Below, piece by piece: positions 26,701-38,019 of a stretch of DNA of 64,000 bases. Positions within the stretch are counted from its first letter, which is position 1; every line of letters starts with the position of its first letter. Source of the stretch: Berberis thunbergii (Eukaryota; Streptophyta; Magnoliopsida; Ranunculales; Berberidaceae); NCBI GenBank assembly GCA_003290165.1, contig QNQO01000597.1, forward strand, positions 594,226 through 658,225, read 5' to 3'. A program made the translations under genes and the position numbers. Below the pieces are notes generated by a model. That model searched no databases, was not told the origin of the DNA, and saw only the letters and a list, made by a program, of their open reading frames with translations.

Positions 26701-29700
26701 TAACATTTTTACTCATTGCAGTTGGATTACCACACTGAGGAAAGATTTGAAAGAGAGAAGCTCCTCAAATTTTGGGTATTTTTTCATGTCCTGTTTTAAC
26801 TTAACCATGCAGTATCTTTGATCATATAACACTTAAATGATTTTGTTTTAGTATTTGTCTTTTACATGTTATCAGTATCTGTGCATGTTAAATGAAGACG
26901 ACTGACATAGAAGTTGTTTGCGATCCCGTCTTCGAATCATGGCCTTTGTTCACAAGTTAAACATTTTAGATTCTAAAACTTATGTTCACAAGTTAAAACA
27001 TTTTAGATTCTAAAACTTACTGTATATGTGTCCTATTTCTTAAGATTTTCATATTACCGTGTCTGTGTCATGTTTGACACTTCACGCTATCCATATTCAT
27101 GTTTCCTAGTTTGAAACTCTGTTTTGTTATATATATATATTTTTTTCAAGTTGGGCATTCTGTTTTTCTTCAACTTGAGGGGTAATGTTACAATTCTAAA
27201 GTATGGTATGCTGTTGGTTTATGTGTGAACTGTCAAACTGTATGAGTTCTCGTTTAATCTTTTTTTATTTTTTATCATCAAGATCTCATTTAATCATGTT
27301 GTAGTTGTCCAAAATTTTATTTATTTATTTATTTGGAGGGGGGGGGGGGGAGTAAATAAAGCAATATATAAATAAGAGTAACTAAGATGAGTCGATGACA
27401 TTGCCTACTACAAAAACAGCTCACAAAAACTTGGACCAATCCTTTTGAAGTGCTGTGCACAATGAAATTCTTAAAAAAAATTACCTTTTTTTGTCTGGAT
27501 GAGAATTTGATTCTACTAAACAAAATGCCTTTCATATCTTCAACGTGATAATTTGCCCCATCTCCCATTTTTCTCTAACTTCCTTCTGTTTCTTTGAAAC
27601 CACTCATCAAATTGTGAAAGGACTGACTTAGGTTAGTTTCTGATCTAGCACCAAGTGTCCAACACTTGTCACTACACGTAAATACGTCCATTGGTTCACC
27701 TATCTCCGGTTTGGAAACATTATCTTAATTATTTTTTTTGGGATTCCTAATTTAGATGGATAATAATGACACAACTATCTTTCGAATTTCAGTAACCGTT
27801 CCTTCTGGAAAACAATTAAGAAAGCCTCGTGGTAAACCTTCAACCTAACAATAACATTATCTGTGAAAGCATGAGAAATATACTACTACTACAGTAGTAA
27901 AGGTTGTACACTATATTTCAAGTATTAGTAAAGTTTATCAATGCCCACACTATAGTTCAAGTAGGTTCAAGGAGGTGATGACATTGCTCGCATTCATGGT
28001 CTTGGTGAGGTAACATTAGGAAAGTAAGTAGGTTTCGAAGAGAAGGAGAAAGTGATTCGTCCTATTCTCATACATAACCATAAGACAAAACAACTCCAAA
28101 GCGAGGTCTTTATCTGGTCGATGAGATTGCACATCAACTAACTTTGCTAATGGTCAACAATAAGATTTCGGAGAAGAGTGAGAAGTGGGGTTGATGCCAG
28201 GAATCACGTTTTGTTTCTCCTTAAATACTCCAAAGAGAAGCTTATTTTGGTATATAGTTTATTTTAAGGTTTAGATCAAGAAGTGAAGCTTGTTTGCATT
28301 CCACGACCATAATTCTTCTTGGCGCGTGGTTGCTTGATTGTTCAATCTAACTTTGCTTTCACCTTTGATTTTGATAGGAAGTTTCAACGGAATAATAAAA
28401 ACAAATAACACAAAAATTTTCACTACCTAGGGTTCGTATGCAAAACCCTAGTAATGGCAACTAGTTTCCTAAATAAAATAGAAATGCTAACTAAACTTGC
28501 TCAAATAGTAATGGCAACTAGTTTCCTAAAATAGTAATGGAAACTAGTTTCCTTAAATAGTAATGGCAAAACCCTAGTAATGGCAACTAGTTTCCTAGGT
28601 TTGATTAATTTATAATCGACCTAAGTTTGCTAAACAAGCAGCTAGTTTCCTAAACAAAATAGAAATGCTAAATCCCAATTGAATTGAAATCTTTAATTCT
28701 AATTGCAAAAGCAAAAGCCCTGATTCTATGTTGTTGGGTCCAGCCCACGTATACACGAATATTCTAATATTTTCCTATATTCCTATATCCATCAGATTTA
28801 CATTAGTTTCTTCGTTTGGATCTCCAGAGGCCTTTGTGGTACTATTGATAATCGTGTTGATTACTGAGTTCCATTATAACAGCGAGCATGCGATTTTAAA
28901 GCAATGGGTAGTTTTAGGGGTGGGCATCCCATCCCGCGATCCCGAACCCGTCCCGAATTTTTCGGGTCCTTTTGGGATTGATCAAACTCATCCCGATTTA
29001 GAGTGGGATGGGATCGGGATGAAGATTTTCAATCTCGCCTATCCCATCCCGTTCCGAATTCATTTATTTAATAATAATTATTATTAATTTTAATCAAAAT
29101 ACTCTTTTTAATTAAAGTTTAGGATGTGTTGAAATTAAATCAATGTAAGATAAAATTCTATATGAAATCTAAATGAATTGAATCATTAACATCTATTATT
29201 ATTTATGATGAAAGTTATATGTATATAAATTTGACATTATTGGTGTGTGAGTAATGTGAGATAAAACTCTTTTTGTAATTTTTTATTTGAGGACTATTTA
29301 GTACGTGCTTATCCCGTCCCATTCCGTCTCGTTTTGTCCCGTCCCCCCCCCTCTCTTAAATTATCTCAATTAGATGTGTGATTGTTCGTGCCATTGTGGG
29401 ATAGATCTTTTGACTGTATTTCTATTCTAGCTATCAACGATTTTGAACTTTGATCTTCTCTTCGTATTAGATGCCTTTTTTGGGTTTGAAATTCTATTGT
29501 TCAGCAGAATACAATTATGTTAATGGAAACTTTTACCATGTGCTGATTTGATATAATGTTTCTTTTCCAGATCCAGTCATTTTTAGCAGGCGTTCCTTAC
29601 ATTGTTGTTGGATATAGGTAACTTTGTTTCCTGCATCTATTCTACTTTGATCATGGTTCGTTAGTAATGAAACTGTTCATAGGTTAATCAATATAAGGAG

Positions 29701-31275
29701 ACTATATTTGGTTTTAATTGGTGTTCCATTTCCAAGTACATTGTGTACTCCATGTTTACATTAATAGAAATTGATAGCTTATGGGCCATCTCATATTAGC
29801 TTCCCTCAATGTCTTTGAGAAGGGGTTTTCCAACCCAACACATCTTCCATAGTAGCAAGCATAATCCACTGCAAAACCAAAGAGGCTAATAAAGTACATC
29901 CAAACTCCACTACTCCATTCGCAAGGACTAAGAAGAAGAAACAAATTCTCCGGTTCGATAATGCACAAACAATAACCCACGTCAATGTCTATACCCTTGT
30001 GCCCGCTCTGTTTTAGAGGGTATCCTATTCCACAACCCAATCCACATAAAAAAGCAAATTTACGGACTCCTTTTTCTCCAACTTCATTGGAAAGTTAACC
30101 TCGACTTCATTGGGCAAGTGATCCATGGTCAACCTAGAAAAATATATTTTTTCCTCGTCACCCTTCACACACATTTGTCCTCTCCATCTCCTAACCACAC
30201 CACACTCAAAACATTGGACAATACCATAAACTCATTCACTTCTTCCATTGGCAGCATTCATTATCAGATGAAAGTCCTACGACTCCATCACTATTGCCCT
30301 ATTTTCATTACACAACACAACCATCCTTAGAAATTTATGCCTGACAGCTCCATCTCCAGGCATCTTCCCAAAAACTTTTCTTGTCGCCTCCCCCCAACAC
30401 CATCTTGACACCATTGAGCATATCCTCCCTAAATTGATTTCCATGTGCTTGTGCCGTAAGAGTTGACCGGATGCCTTGTTAGCCACAAAAACCCACTGAA
30501 TCATACTTGACTTTGACCAGTTCTTTCCACAATCGATTCCTTTCTGTATCGTAAAGCCACAACCATTTGCATAGCAGTGCTTTGTTCATAAGCTCTAACC
30601 ACCGAGAGACTACCTACCTCCTAAAGCATACAAACCAATTCCCAATTTAAGGCTTGAAACCCCTTATCCACTTAAACCCCACATCATTGAAAATTCTCGA
30701 TCATCTCATCAATCTGACGTGATACTGATGTAGGCATGCAACATATTCATTAGTATCCCCTTTTGAAAGAAGTTTCACCTTCCATGGTGCAAGTCTCTTA
30801 CCCTTAACTTCTATCACTCGGTCAACTGTATTCAATTTTCAGCGCCTCGTGGGAGACCCAAATAAATAGCTAGTAGTGGTAAGTGCTTTGTTTGGCACCC
30901 CAAAATCTTGACTCCCATGTTACTTTTAGCACCCTCCCCTTCACCATACACCATGTTTTTTGGAAAATCAATCGTAAGACCAGAACATGCTTGAAACATT
31001 AGCAAGGAAACATCACACTTTCAAGAGCAGAAAAGCCTAGTAACGAGAAAGTAGAATTGACTGATGTAAGTTGCGAGCATAGCCTAGCTAATGATAATTA
31101 TGTTCTCACCTACACATGACTCGATCCCTAGGAGAGCTTGCATTGGGTGGCAAATTAGTGAAGGTGATGTGGATTGTAAACATAGCAGTGCTATCGAAAA
31201 ACTAATGCAAATTATCAAATTGGATAGTGGAGGACCTAATTAAGAAGTTGTTAAAAGTTTGAACCATGAGAACAA

Positions 31276-31357
<82 letters not shown>

Positions 31358-34062
31358 CAATCGGTGATAGCCCTGAAATTGAAGAGTTAGAGCTCCTAGA
31401 AGCGGCACGAGAAACTATAGCTCATGTAGTTAAATCGAAAAGTGGTCGCAGCGCAGTACAAGACCAAATTACGGTTAAGCGGGATTAATCGGATTTAATC
31501 AGTCAATTTTTTAAAAGCATATATTTTAAAAATTTAATCAGTCATAGATTACAAAAATAAATAATTAATCAAAATGGTGTAAATTTGTAATTATATAACT
31601 TTACTAATTAATCATAGTCATATATTACTTTACTAATTAATCAAATGAATTTAGTTTTGCAGGTTGCAACACTTAATATCACTACAAACAACTTAACTTT
31701 CCAACATAGCGATAAATCGGCGAGCCAGCTGGGCTGATTAATCGGTGACTCGCCGATTAATCGTGACCGTTAAACCCCAACCAATTTCACCCAGTTCGGT
31801 TCAGTCAAACCCCGAATTGCGATTAATCGACAATTTTTTGCCGCATTAATAGCTTAGGCTATAGCATAACACGAGAATGATGTCCTCGAAAATCACATGA
31901 AACCAAAAATCGAACTGACTGCCTACATTAAACATATTATATTATTTTATATAAGATATATTTTTTATTATATATTTGATAGGTTCGGTTTTGTTGGCTA
32001 AAATCACATGAAACCGAAAATCGAACTGAACCTAAACTGAATTGATCGGTTTGGTTTTGATCGGTTCAGTCGATTTAATTGGTTTAGTCGATTTTTTGTT
32101 CAACCCTAGACTGGAAAGTCGTGTGTGGTGGTGGTTGAAGGTGGGAGGGAGGAGCGAGCAAGAGAGAGAGAGAGTTGTTATTTTCTTTTAATCCGCATTT
32201 GATTTTTTGGCATTTTGATGACATGTCAATTAGCCACGTGTTGTGCAAAAGCCAATTTAACACAAGATCGTCAACTGATGGAAACGGACTATGACCTAAA
32301 TAATGTGATCGCTTGGGACCAAAGTGAGAAGTGGCATATCAATGTGACACCAACCTCTAAAATTCCCTTCAAAATTTATCCTATTCTCAATTTCTCATGA
32401 AGGTGGTTTCCTTAAGGTTTCTCTGGCTATCGAAAATTTGTGTTTCTTTCATTGAGATAACCATCATCTTTCTGTCACCCTTCATATTCTTGAAACACCG
32501 CCTGTTTTGCTCAAGCTATATACACAAATGTCAAACTAGGCGAATCTCCAACTAGTTTTCTCAATTGATGAACACAATTGCACCTTGAATGTGACATCTA
32601 AGACATACATTGTCAAAATTCACATTTGAGTATGCGAAAGCTCCTGGCAAATATGATAAACCAGAAGGGACATGCGGTAGAAGATATGATTAAATTATTT
32701 AATTTTCACATAACAGTAATTAGCGAAAATAGAGGGCATTCACTGAAATGTGGGAATATATATACTTTAGAGAGCTACATACCTTTGATCTTATTCCAAT
32801 CATGAATGATAACTTCATTAGAAAGCAGAGAGGGAGTCAGGTCATGGGGCATTAGCATACATTCTCAAGGATATTGCTATTCTTGAATTGTTGTTGGTTG
32901 CCCTGGGAAATCTGAATATGATTGGATGAACATTTGATTGTTTCATGTTTTCAGGTCATATGCTGTGGTCACAATTGAGGGTTGTTGTTCGATGTTGGTT
33001 ACTTTCTTGATGTATTCCCTGTATGTAGCTGACACTATCTTTATCCACTCTCTTTTCCCCTTGAATGCAGGGATGATCATGGCCGACTAGTTCGTACTGA
33101 GAGGCTAAGAACCAAAGATGTAACTCACAGAGTTAAGATGAAGAACTATTGGCAGGTATGATTCATCTAATTTGATGTGTGTACACCAATTTATCTTCTC
33201 TTTTTGACACGTAATTGGACACTGCACTTGTATGAAGGTTTTTACATATCTTTCAAAGGTATGAGTTCTCTATAAATTAAATGTCACGTATGGAAAGATG
33301 GGAATATGCAAAGTCTTGGTTGGTGTCCTGTATATTTCCACCCCATCAACTCTACTTCACATTGCAAGACACATTTGCCATGCATGTCGAAGGTCATACT
33401 AAGTGCAATCGCACACAAATACTTTTACTGCCCAACACCGAGGATTTTATAATTTTTGTCATGCGACCCTATCTTTTTATCAGGCAACAAGTTTGTTCCA
33501 TAATGCTTCTGTAAGGAGAAAATTTGATATCCTTGCCTGGTAGTGTGTGCATTTGAAGAACCACATTTTCTGCCGATCAATACAAGTTACTCCCACAACA
33601 TACTCCATTTTTTCCCACATTTGATTTCCATACATGTGGTGCCACTGGTGCTTTTCTGAAAAATAGTGCTTTGTAAATGAGAAATTTCTTATCAAGAGTC
33701 CACAAGACCTTGTTTGGGTTGCGCGGAAATGTTTCAATTGGTTTTGGTGGGAACATACAAACAATAAACCTTGGCGTTTTGATTTTATGTAATTGGCAGG
33801 GTGGAGTGTGCTTGGCGTTTGCTGATGAGGTGTTGTGCTGGCTCTATGGGACTGTGAAAGAGAGTGAGTTTCACTCCTCTTTAAGTTACATATATTTTTG
33901 TACAGTCTTTTCGGGAAGGATGATAATATGTATTTGTGAGTTATGGTTCCAGATGAAGACTATATCTTGCAGCTTGCTCCACCTTTCAACCGTTTAGAGC
34001 TTCTTCAAGCACAGTCTTGTCCTGATGCGATTACTAGCCATGTACAACAACTGAGCCAATGA
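13237..34062 (+). CDS. DXO1: DXO1, DXO/Rai1-family NAD-cap decapping nuclease
   Basis: Thirteen exons: 13237-13537, 19625-19869, 24094-24159, 24231-24309, 24429-24508, 24597-24620, 24758-24882, 26380-26596, 26722-26775, 29571-29617, 33071-33155, 33800-33863, 33953-34062. All introns are GT-AG and every junction keeps frame, giving 498 residues. Residues 1-100 are rich in Ser, Gly, Glu and Asp; 101-182 carry Gly/Arg-rich stretches, the plant-specific extension. The RAI1/DXO fold follows. Exon 8 holds the metal-binding motifs: FENLAT (314-319), GAEMD with Glu357 and Asp359, and YVELK with Glu373 and Lys375. The family hydrolyses incomplete and NAD RNA caps. In Arabidopsis DXO1 removes NAD caps, and its N-terminal extension works with the cap methyltransferase RNMT1. 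The introns hold over 19 kb, mostly TE remains, without visible damage to the coding frame. Confidence 0.95.
14085..15020 (+). pseudogene. LINE fragment in DXO1 intron 1
   Basis: Frameshifted end of an L1-type LINE ORF2. A zinc-finger-RT domain is readable ([10 protein letters not shown], then [20 protein letters not shown]), followed by the usual Trp-rich tail ([13 protein letters not shown]). It lies in sense orientation to DXO1. Only the 3' part of the ORF is present. Confidence 0.75.
15050..16240. other. Intronic AT-rich sequence, nothing recognised
   Basis: Part of DXO1 intron 1. The phrases 'gacacggatacaaagtg' and 'gacacgagtatccaacacgata' suggest a decayed non-coding repeat, but I cannot place it in a family. 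Confidence 0.4.
16250..16690. mobile_element. Possible LTR fragment
   Basis: Segment with imperfect internal repeats (gggcaaggaaacttccttgcatggacaac and gtagggaaacttctttacatggacaac) and a TATA-like 'catactataaaatgg' at about 16655-16669, the layout seen in LTRs of plant Gypsy or Copia elements. No partner LTR, PBS or coding sequence is visible, so it may be a solo LTR fragment. Confidence 0.35.
16700..17980. other. Intronic sequence with C/A homopolymer block
   Basis: No gene. It contains an unusual run of about 26 C directly followed by about 25 A (17725-17775). The rest is unremarkable intron 1 sequence. Confidence 0.5.
17725..17775. repeat. Poly-C/poly-A block
   Basis: About 26 consecutive C immediately followed by about 25 consecutive A. 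Such a block is prone to sequencing and assembly error, so the exact lengths should not be trusted. Confidence 0.9.
17990..18420 (-). pseudogene. LINE fragment, antisense, in DXO1 intron 1
   Basis: Read on the minus strand it gives a LINE zinc-finger-RT segment: [19 protein letters not shown], then [14 protein letters not shown], then [13 protein letters not shown]. It is frameshifted and covers only the end of ORF2. Confidence 0.75.
18430..19624. other. Intronic sequence, nothing recognised
   Basis: Remainder of DXO1 intron 1 up to the exon 2 acceptor at 19624. The minus-strand frame at 18801-19139 has no motif I recognise and is probably chance. Confidence 0.45.
20160..21575 (+). pseudogene. 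LINE ORF2 relic in DXO1 intron 2, left part
   Basis: Sense-oriented L1-type reverse transcriptase with many frameshifts and stops. The linker after the endonuclease comes first, then [38 protein letters not shown] and [13 protein letters not shown], which follow the order of the LINE RT N-terminal half. The readable relic breaks off at about 21575, where an antisense LINE begins, and resumes at about 22165. Confidence 0.8.
21576..22165 (-). mobile_element. 5'-truncated LINE inserted in opposite orientation
   Basis: Minus-strand LINE 3' end. From 5' to 3' it has THVDNLNKK, a zinc-finger-RT segment ([20 protein letters not shown]) and a tail with [15 protein letters not shown]. Its 3' end lies at a T-run (about 21580-21588 on the plus strand), which is the poly-A tail. 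It interrupts the sense LINE between its palm region and the following thumb-like region, so it inserted later. A TSD is not obvious. Confidence 0.7.
22165..23640 (+). pseudogene. LINE ORF2 relic in DXO1 intron 2, right part
   Basis: Continuation of the sense LINE after the antisense insertion: [37 protein letters not shown] and a GDGSR-like stretch ([10 protein letters not shown]), then the zinc-finger-RT part, which is present twice because of a 250-bp tandem duplication. Frames are broken. Confidence 0.8.
23015..23514 (+). repeat. 250-bp tandem duplication within the LINE
   Basis: Two adjacent copies (about 23015-23264 and 23265-23514) that start at CATGTTTTGGACCCTGACCC and differ at only about six positions by eye. 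Each encodes the same LINE peptide (FWTLTHDK...IKISGGGE). The duplication is much younger than the LINE relic that carries it. Confidence 0.9.
24883..26379. other. DXO1 intron 7, nothing specific
   Basis: AT-rich intron sequence. A tract of 'ctctgtctctgtctccgtctcc' lies at 25432-25456. No coding remains recognised. Confidence 0.5.
26776..28380. other. DXO1 intron 9, left part
   Basis: No gene. A 33-bp direct repeat of 'cacaagttaaa..cattttagattctaaaactta' lies at 26950-27020 and a run of about 12 G at 27338-27350. Some minus-strand stretches at 27330-27600 may be decayed TE sequence. Confidence 0.45.
28440..28660. repeat. Cluster of 'actagtttcct' repeats
   Basis: A 25-bp word, close to 'tagtaatggcaactagtttcctaaa', is repeated five or six times with small changes and intermixed with 'aaaccctagtaatgg'. 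Local tandem expansion in DXO1 intron 9. Confidence 0.75.
28915..29352. mobile_element. Probable hAT-type MITE
   Basis: It starts TAGGGGTGGGCA followed by CCCATCCCG words and ends in a complementary 'cccgtcccattccgtctcg' stretch, the layout of the very common plant non-autonomous hAT elements with GGGTGGGCA termini. The right terminus is decayed and no TSD is visible. Compare the intact element at 38104-39220. Confidence 0.5.
29750..31060 (-). pseudogene. LINE relic, antisense, in DXO1 intron 10
   Basis: Minus-strand L1-type ORF2 end. From about 31060 downwards: a stretch leading to [14 protein letters not shown], then [15 protein letters not shown] (about 30760-30800), a shifted RT-tail segment near 30300-30500, then the zinc-finger-RT part with [17 protein letters not shown] (about 29840-29920). 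Many stops. It is antisense to DXO1. Confidence 0.7.
31270..31354. repeat. TAA microsatellite
   Basis: About 28 uninterrupted TAA trinucleotides in DXO1 intron 10. On the minus strand it reads as a poly-tyrosine frame, which is not a gene. Confidence 0.95.
31440..32110. mobile_element. Decayed MITE-like sequences
   Basis: Two stretches typical of plant MITEs. At 31470-31850 'attaatcgg' and 'cgattaatcg' words are arranged in inverted fashion. At 31860-32110 sequence with repeated 'catgaaaccgaaaatcgaactgaac' ends CAACCCTAGA. Boundaries and target duplications are not clear. Within DXO1 intron 10. Confidence 0.4.
32120..33070. other. End of DXO1 intron 10, nothing recognised
   Basis: Contains a short GA repeat (32160-32175). 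No coding remains seen before the exon 11 acceptor at 33070. Confidence 0.5.
33156..33799. other. DXO1 intron 11 with possible LINE scrap
   Basis: On the minus strand 33480-33764 is open for 94 codons and the middle part resembles LINE-derived sequence ([14 protein letters not shown]). The match is weak. No other feature. Confidence 0.35.
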
Positions 34063-34490
34063 ACACAAAATTTTGACATACATTCCAGTCTATAACGATG
34101 CATGGTACAGACAACGAAGTTATACATGAAGACTTGTTAACTTTTGTTGTATATTTTAGATAAAGCTCCCCCCATGCCTCTCCCCTCGGCTGTTAACAAA
34201 TGGTTGTAGATCGTAGAGGGCGATAGGTCAGTTGTTCCTTTTACTTTTTTATTCATTGAAATGGTCAGGGATTCTAGAGGGCGAAAACCCCTACATGTTC
34301 TCCTTTTGAGACATGAGATTCAAGCGGTGATCAGTCGACTATTATTTTGTGTTTTGCAAATGGGGGATGACGACGAAAACATGGATAGAATATAATGTTT
34401 ATTTCATAATTTTTATATTAGAATCGATTAGTTTTATTTACGTGTTTTGTTTTTTTAGTAAAGGTGAATGCTTTGGTAATTGGTTTAGAT
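34063..34490. other. DXO1 3' flank
   Basis: Presumed 3' untranslated region and spacer after the DXO1 stop at 34060-34062. No canonical AATAAA close to the stop. Confidence 0.4.
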
Positions 34491-34494
34491 ACAT

Positions 34495-34690
34495 TAGGAT
34501 CTAGATCAGAGCGAAGTGAAAGTAAATCTTCATGCAAGGTGGAGGCCATGGATCGGAGCCAAAGCAAGTCTATATTAGATGGAGGTGATGATGACATTAA
34601 GTGGTAACAATATTATAACCTTTGGGCCTTGTCAGTCATGGATTAATAAATAAAAAAAAAGGTCAATGACCCAATTATTAAAAAAAATAA
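34495..34690 (+). mobile_element. 5'-truncated SINE copy
   Basis: Matches the 3' half of the SINE at 4768-5170: the 'cttcatgcaa.gtggaggc.atgga' block, 'gtcatggatt.ataaataaa' and the terminal 'ggtcaa.gacccaatt' followed by A-rich sequence. The tRNA-like head with A and B boxes is missing, as expected after incomplete reverse transcription. Confidence 0.75.
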
Positions 34691-34699
34691 GGAAAGTTA

Positions 34700-35050
34700 A
34701 TGGCAATCTTAGTATTGGATATTCATTATGAGACATCGTACTCAAGGTTTATTGATTTTTTTTTCTGGTTTTTTAAACCCGTTTGTAACAAAAAAAACAA
34801 TTTTTAAAATTTTCAAATATAGCTTTTTCACAAAATTCTGACTTCGAAAAATGTAGTGATAAGAATCAAACCCAAAGTGGTTTAATTGTTTTTCTACAAA
34901 TATTTTGATTATATTTCAATTGCTTTCATTACTGTGCTCTTTGTATACAATATGCTTACTTGCTTAAAAAATGAAGAAGTGTGTTTCTGCATCTTATTGC
35001 TCGGCCTCGAGACAGGCAGTGAACTATGATAACTTTTCTGTCTATTATAG
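34700..35050. other. Intergenic spacer, nothing recognised
   Basis: AT-rich sequence between the SINE copy and the LINE. Confidence 0.5.
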
Positions 35051-37256
35051 CTCAAATGTGCATTAGAGACATGCCAAAATGATCAACCAAATTCTTGATT
35101 CCAAAATGTATAATCCTAAAGATAAATACCTTTGTACACCACTTCTCATTTTCAAGAAGAAAGCCATTGACTTTCAAACACCACTTCTCATTTTCAAGAA
35201 GAAAGCCATCGACTTTCAATTCCTGATTGATAAAGTTAACACCAAACTTTCCTCTAACACCAAACTTTCCTCTTGGAAAGCGAATGTGGTGTCCCAAACT
35301 GGTAGGACGGTAATGATCAAAGTCGTAATCAAGTCAATACTAGTTTTCATCATGCAAACCTTCCTTCTCCCCTGTTCCATTACTACTAAATTTTGGTAAA
35401 CACACCTGAAATTTTTAGTGAAATGGGACAGATGATAGTAATGCCAAGTATATCTGCACCTGGGACCGCATTACGCTCCCTAGGGTTTTGGGTGGCCTGA
35501 ATATTCCTTTAGCTCGTCACAAAATCTTGCCTTTATGGCAAAAATATTTGGTAGATTATCACTAAGCCTTTGTATCTGTGTACTATTCAATTCAAAGCCA
35601 TTTACTTCAGGAACAAAAACATTTTTCACCTCGAAAACTCCGAGTACTGCTTCTTTTGCCTAGAGGGGCAATCTTGTTGTCCTTCCTAAAATGAAACGCC
35701 ATTTCCTTTGACAAATTAGGTCCGACAATGATGTGGACCTTTGGACTGACTGTTGGGTTAAACCTGACCTTCTTCTGGCTAACCGCCTCTCATAGCCTCT
35801 CCCTTCCAATACCAATGACTTCCGTAATTTCTTTGATCTCTAGAGCATATTTAAGGGAATCAAACGCAATGGAACTCAACTCTTATTAGATCCATGTCCC
35901 TAGCTCGGTGGCAGAGGATATTCTTCACATTGTCATTCGACCCTCTCATTCTCTAGACATCCTCATCTGGAAATTTGATAAAATAGGCATTTTTTCTGTC
36001 AAGAGTGTGGCTAAGGCTTTCGTTTTCGAAGAACTTGAAACCTCCACCTCTTATCCTCTCGCTTCTTCGATTCATACGTACATCTTCCGGGAAATTTGGA
36101 GAATTAAGGCCTTACCAATGCTCTTTTCCTCATCTAGAAAATTTCCCAAAACATTAGTCCTATTATGACCAACTTGACTAGGATTCATGTACCTATTGAG
36201 GACTCTTGTATTTTTTGTCATCATCATCAGGAAGATGTCATCATCATCAGGAAGATGTCACTCATCTTTTATTTCTCTGTCTGTGGTCCTCCCGCCTCTG
36301 GATCATTTCACTTCTATCAATCAGTTGGGTTACTATCAACATTTGCATACTGCTCCCAATATCTTTAACTTTATGTGGGACATAGCAAAAGCACACCCAC
36401 AAGTTAAAGAGGAAATGATTTCACAATTTACTGCAGTTATCCACACTATCTGAGACATGATTGTCATTTTCGAAAACTCAAGTTCACCACGTAGCTGTTC
36501 AGCCGAGCTATTCTTTCCACTTGGGCATCTTGGCAAAAACAATGGTTTACAACACTTACCTCCGGGAAATGGATTGAAAAGACAATCTCCCTCCATAATA
36601 TCCTTGAAAATGCGATCAAGGAATCTTAGTCCAGCCAATTTCCTCACCAGAATGATTCTGATATTCTGATAGGACCCTCTTCTGACACTAGAGCTTCAAG
36701 AGTACACCTTATCCACAGGTAACTCTAGGCTGCTAGAAATCACAGTCTCAATTCCCCCTTTTGGAACCCCTAGCCTTCCCCATCCTTTATGCTTGCTTCG
36801 GATATGATTGTGGTCACTTATGATGCTAGCTTCTTTGCCTCTTCGCAGCAGGGTTCTTTCGGATTTTTTGCAGTGGATGCATCTGGTAGGGTTCTTGCAC
36901 GCATCGCTAGTGCTATCTCAGGCCGCGTCTTCGATAGTATGATGGTAAAATGTTTTGCAGCAAAGGCCGCACTTTTGCTGATCCAGGCTAAACAATGGAA
37001 GTATGGAATTAATTTGAGGGACTCTGAAGTCTTACATTCTATTCTGCAGTAGCACCCGGATGATGGATAGACTGATATGCGTTGGATGTGGCGGCCTATT
37101 ATTAGTAGTGTTCAATCACTTCTCTTACTTCATGGGTTTGTAACTTCATTCCTTGTAACCTTAACTTTGAGGCCCACAAGTTAGCTACTATTGTTGGACA
37201 ACATTATTGTTACTGTATTCAATTAATATTATCGCTTTATGCTTTTAACAAAAAAA
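35050..37256 (+). pseudogene. LINE relic with 3' RNase H domain
   Basis: Sense L1-type ORF2 end with many stops: RT tail (KLSSWKANVVSQTGRTVMIKV, then a Trp/Gly-rich segment), zinc-finger-RT region (about 36050-36300), and an RNase H-like domain at about 36789-37050 (VVTYDASFFASS, GSFGFFAVDASGRVLARIAS). It ends in an A-run at 37247-37256. Plant LINEs of this clade carry such a C-terminal RNase H. Two small tandem duplications are embedded (35138-35218 and about 36223-36260). Confidence 0.8.
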
Positions 37257-37489
37257 AAGGTTCTCTAGTGGTTTTGTGGTAATAAGAAAAAATGGACAGA
37301 TAGAGATATCTTGATTATTTGGAAAGATAGGAGTTTGTTGGTGCATTTATTCAAAGTAGAAAAAAGAAAGGAGGGTTTTAGAGAACAACAAATCTCCTAA
37401 TAAAAAAGTTTGTTTCATTAATCTCCTACCTAAATTTACTACTACAACAAGCCTGCAATTAAGCTCGGTTATCAACTTCTCATGATTTT
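37257..37489. other. Short spacer
   Basis: Between the LINE tail and the TRIM; nothing recognised. Its last five bases form the left copy of the TRIM target-site duplication. Confidence 0.5.
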
Positions 37490-38019
37490 TGTAACACCGT
37501 ATGTGGGCGGGCTCTGGAGCTGGTATGCTACCTTGTATGGGCGGTCTCAAATGTTAGTAGGCTATTAGGGGTAATAGTCTCACATCGCCTCGGTGAAGGA
37601 ATGATATGTGTGAGTTTAAATCCACATGACATAATGTGTTTTAAAGCCGTGTGGGTAGTTAGGTTGGGTCTAGAGCGGACAATATTGTATCATGTGGATC
37701 GGGTCGTGACTTGTGATAGAATGGTATCAAAGCAGTACCCAGTTGAAAGTGTGCAAATGATGACGTTGGGCCCTAAGGGGGTGGATTGTAAGAACCTATG
37801 TGAGTGGGCTCTGAGGCTGGCTGGCTACCTTGTGTGGACGTGCTCAAAGGTTGGCATGCTACTAGGGGTTATAGTCCCACATCGCCTGTGTTAGAGAAGA
37901 ATATGTTCTATATATGTGCGAGTTTGGATCCACATGACACAATGCGTTTTAAAACTATGTGGGTAGTTAGGATGGGCCTAGATTGGACAATATTGTATCA
38001 TGTGGATCAGGTCAAGACA
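37490..38019 (+). mobile_element. TRIM element with perfect TSD
   Basis: A 530-bp terminal-repeat retrotransposon in miniature. Left LTR is about 37490-37711 (TGTAACACCG...), right LTR 37787-38019 (TGTAAGAACC...GACA). Both carry 'cacatcgcct' and 'tgtatcatgtggatc'. The 75-bp internal region holds a primer site TGGTATCAAAGC (37722-37733, complementary to tRNA-iMet with one change) and the purine tract TAAGGGGGTGGAT (about 37774-37786). A perfect 5-bp TSD, ATTTT, flanks it (37485-37489 and 38020-38024). There is no coding capacity. Confidence 0.9.

Noticed and set aside
31202..31408. Poly-tyrosine frame on the minus strand
   Set aside because: Direct translation of the TAA microsatellite.
37490..38019. 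Cassandra-type TRIM with a 5S rRNA gene in the LTR
   Set aside because: LTR start TGTAAC is similar, but no 5S sequence (internal promoter boxes) could be found.
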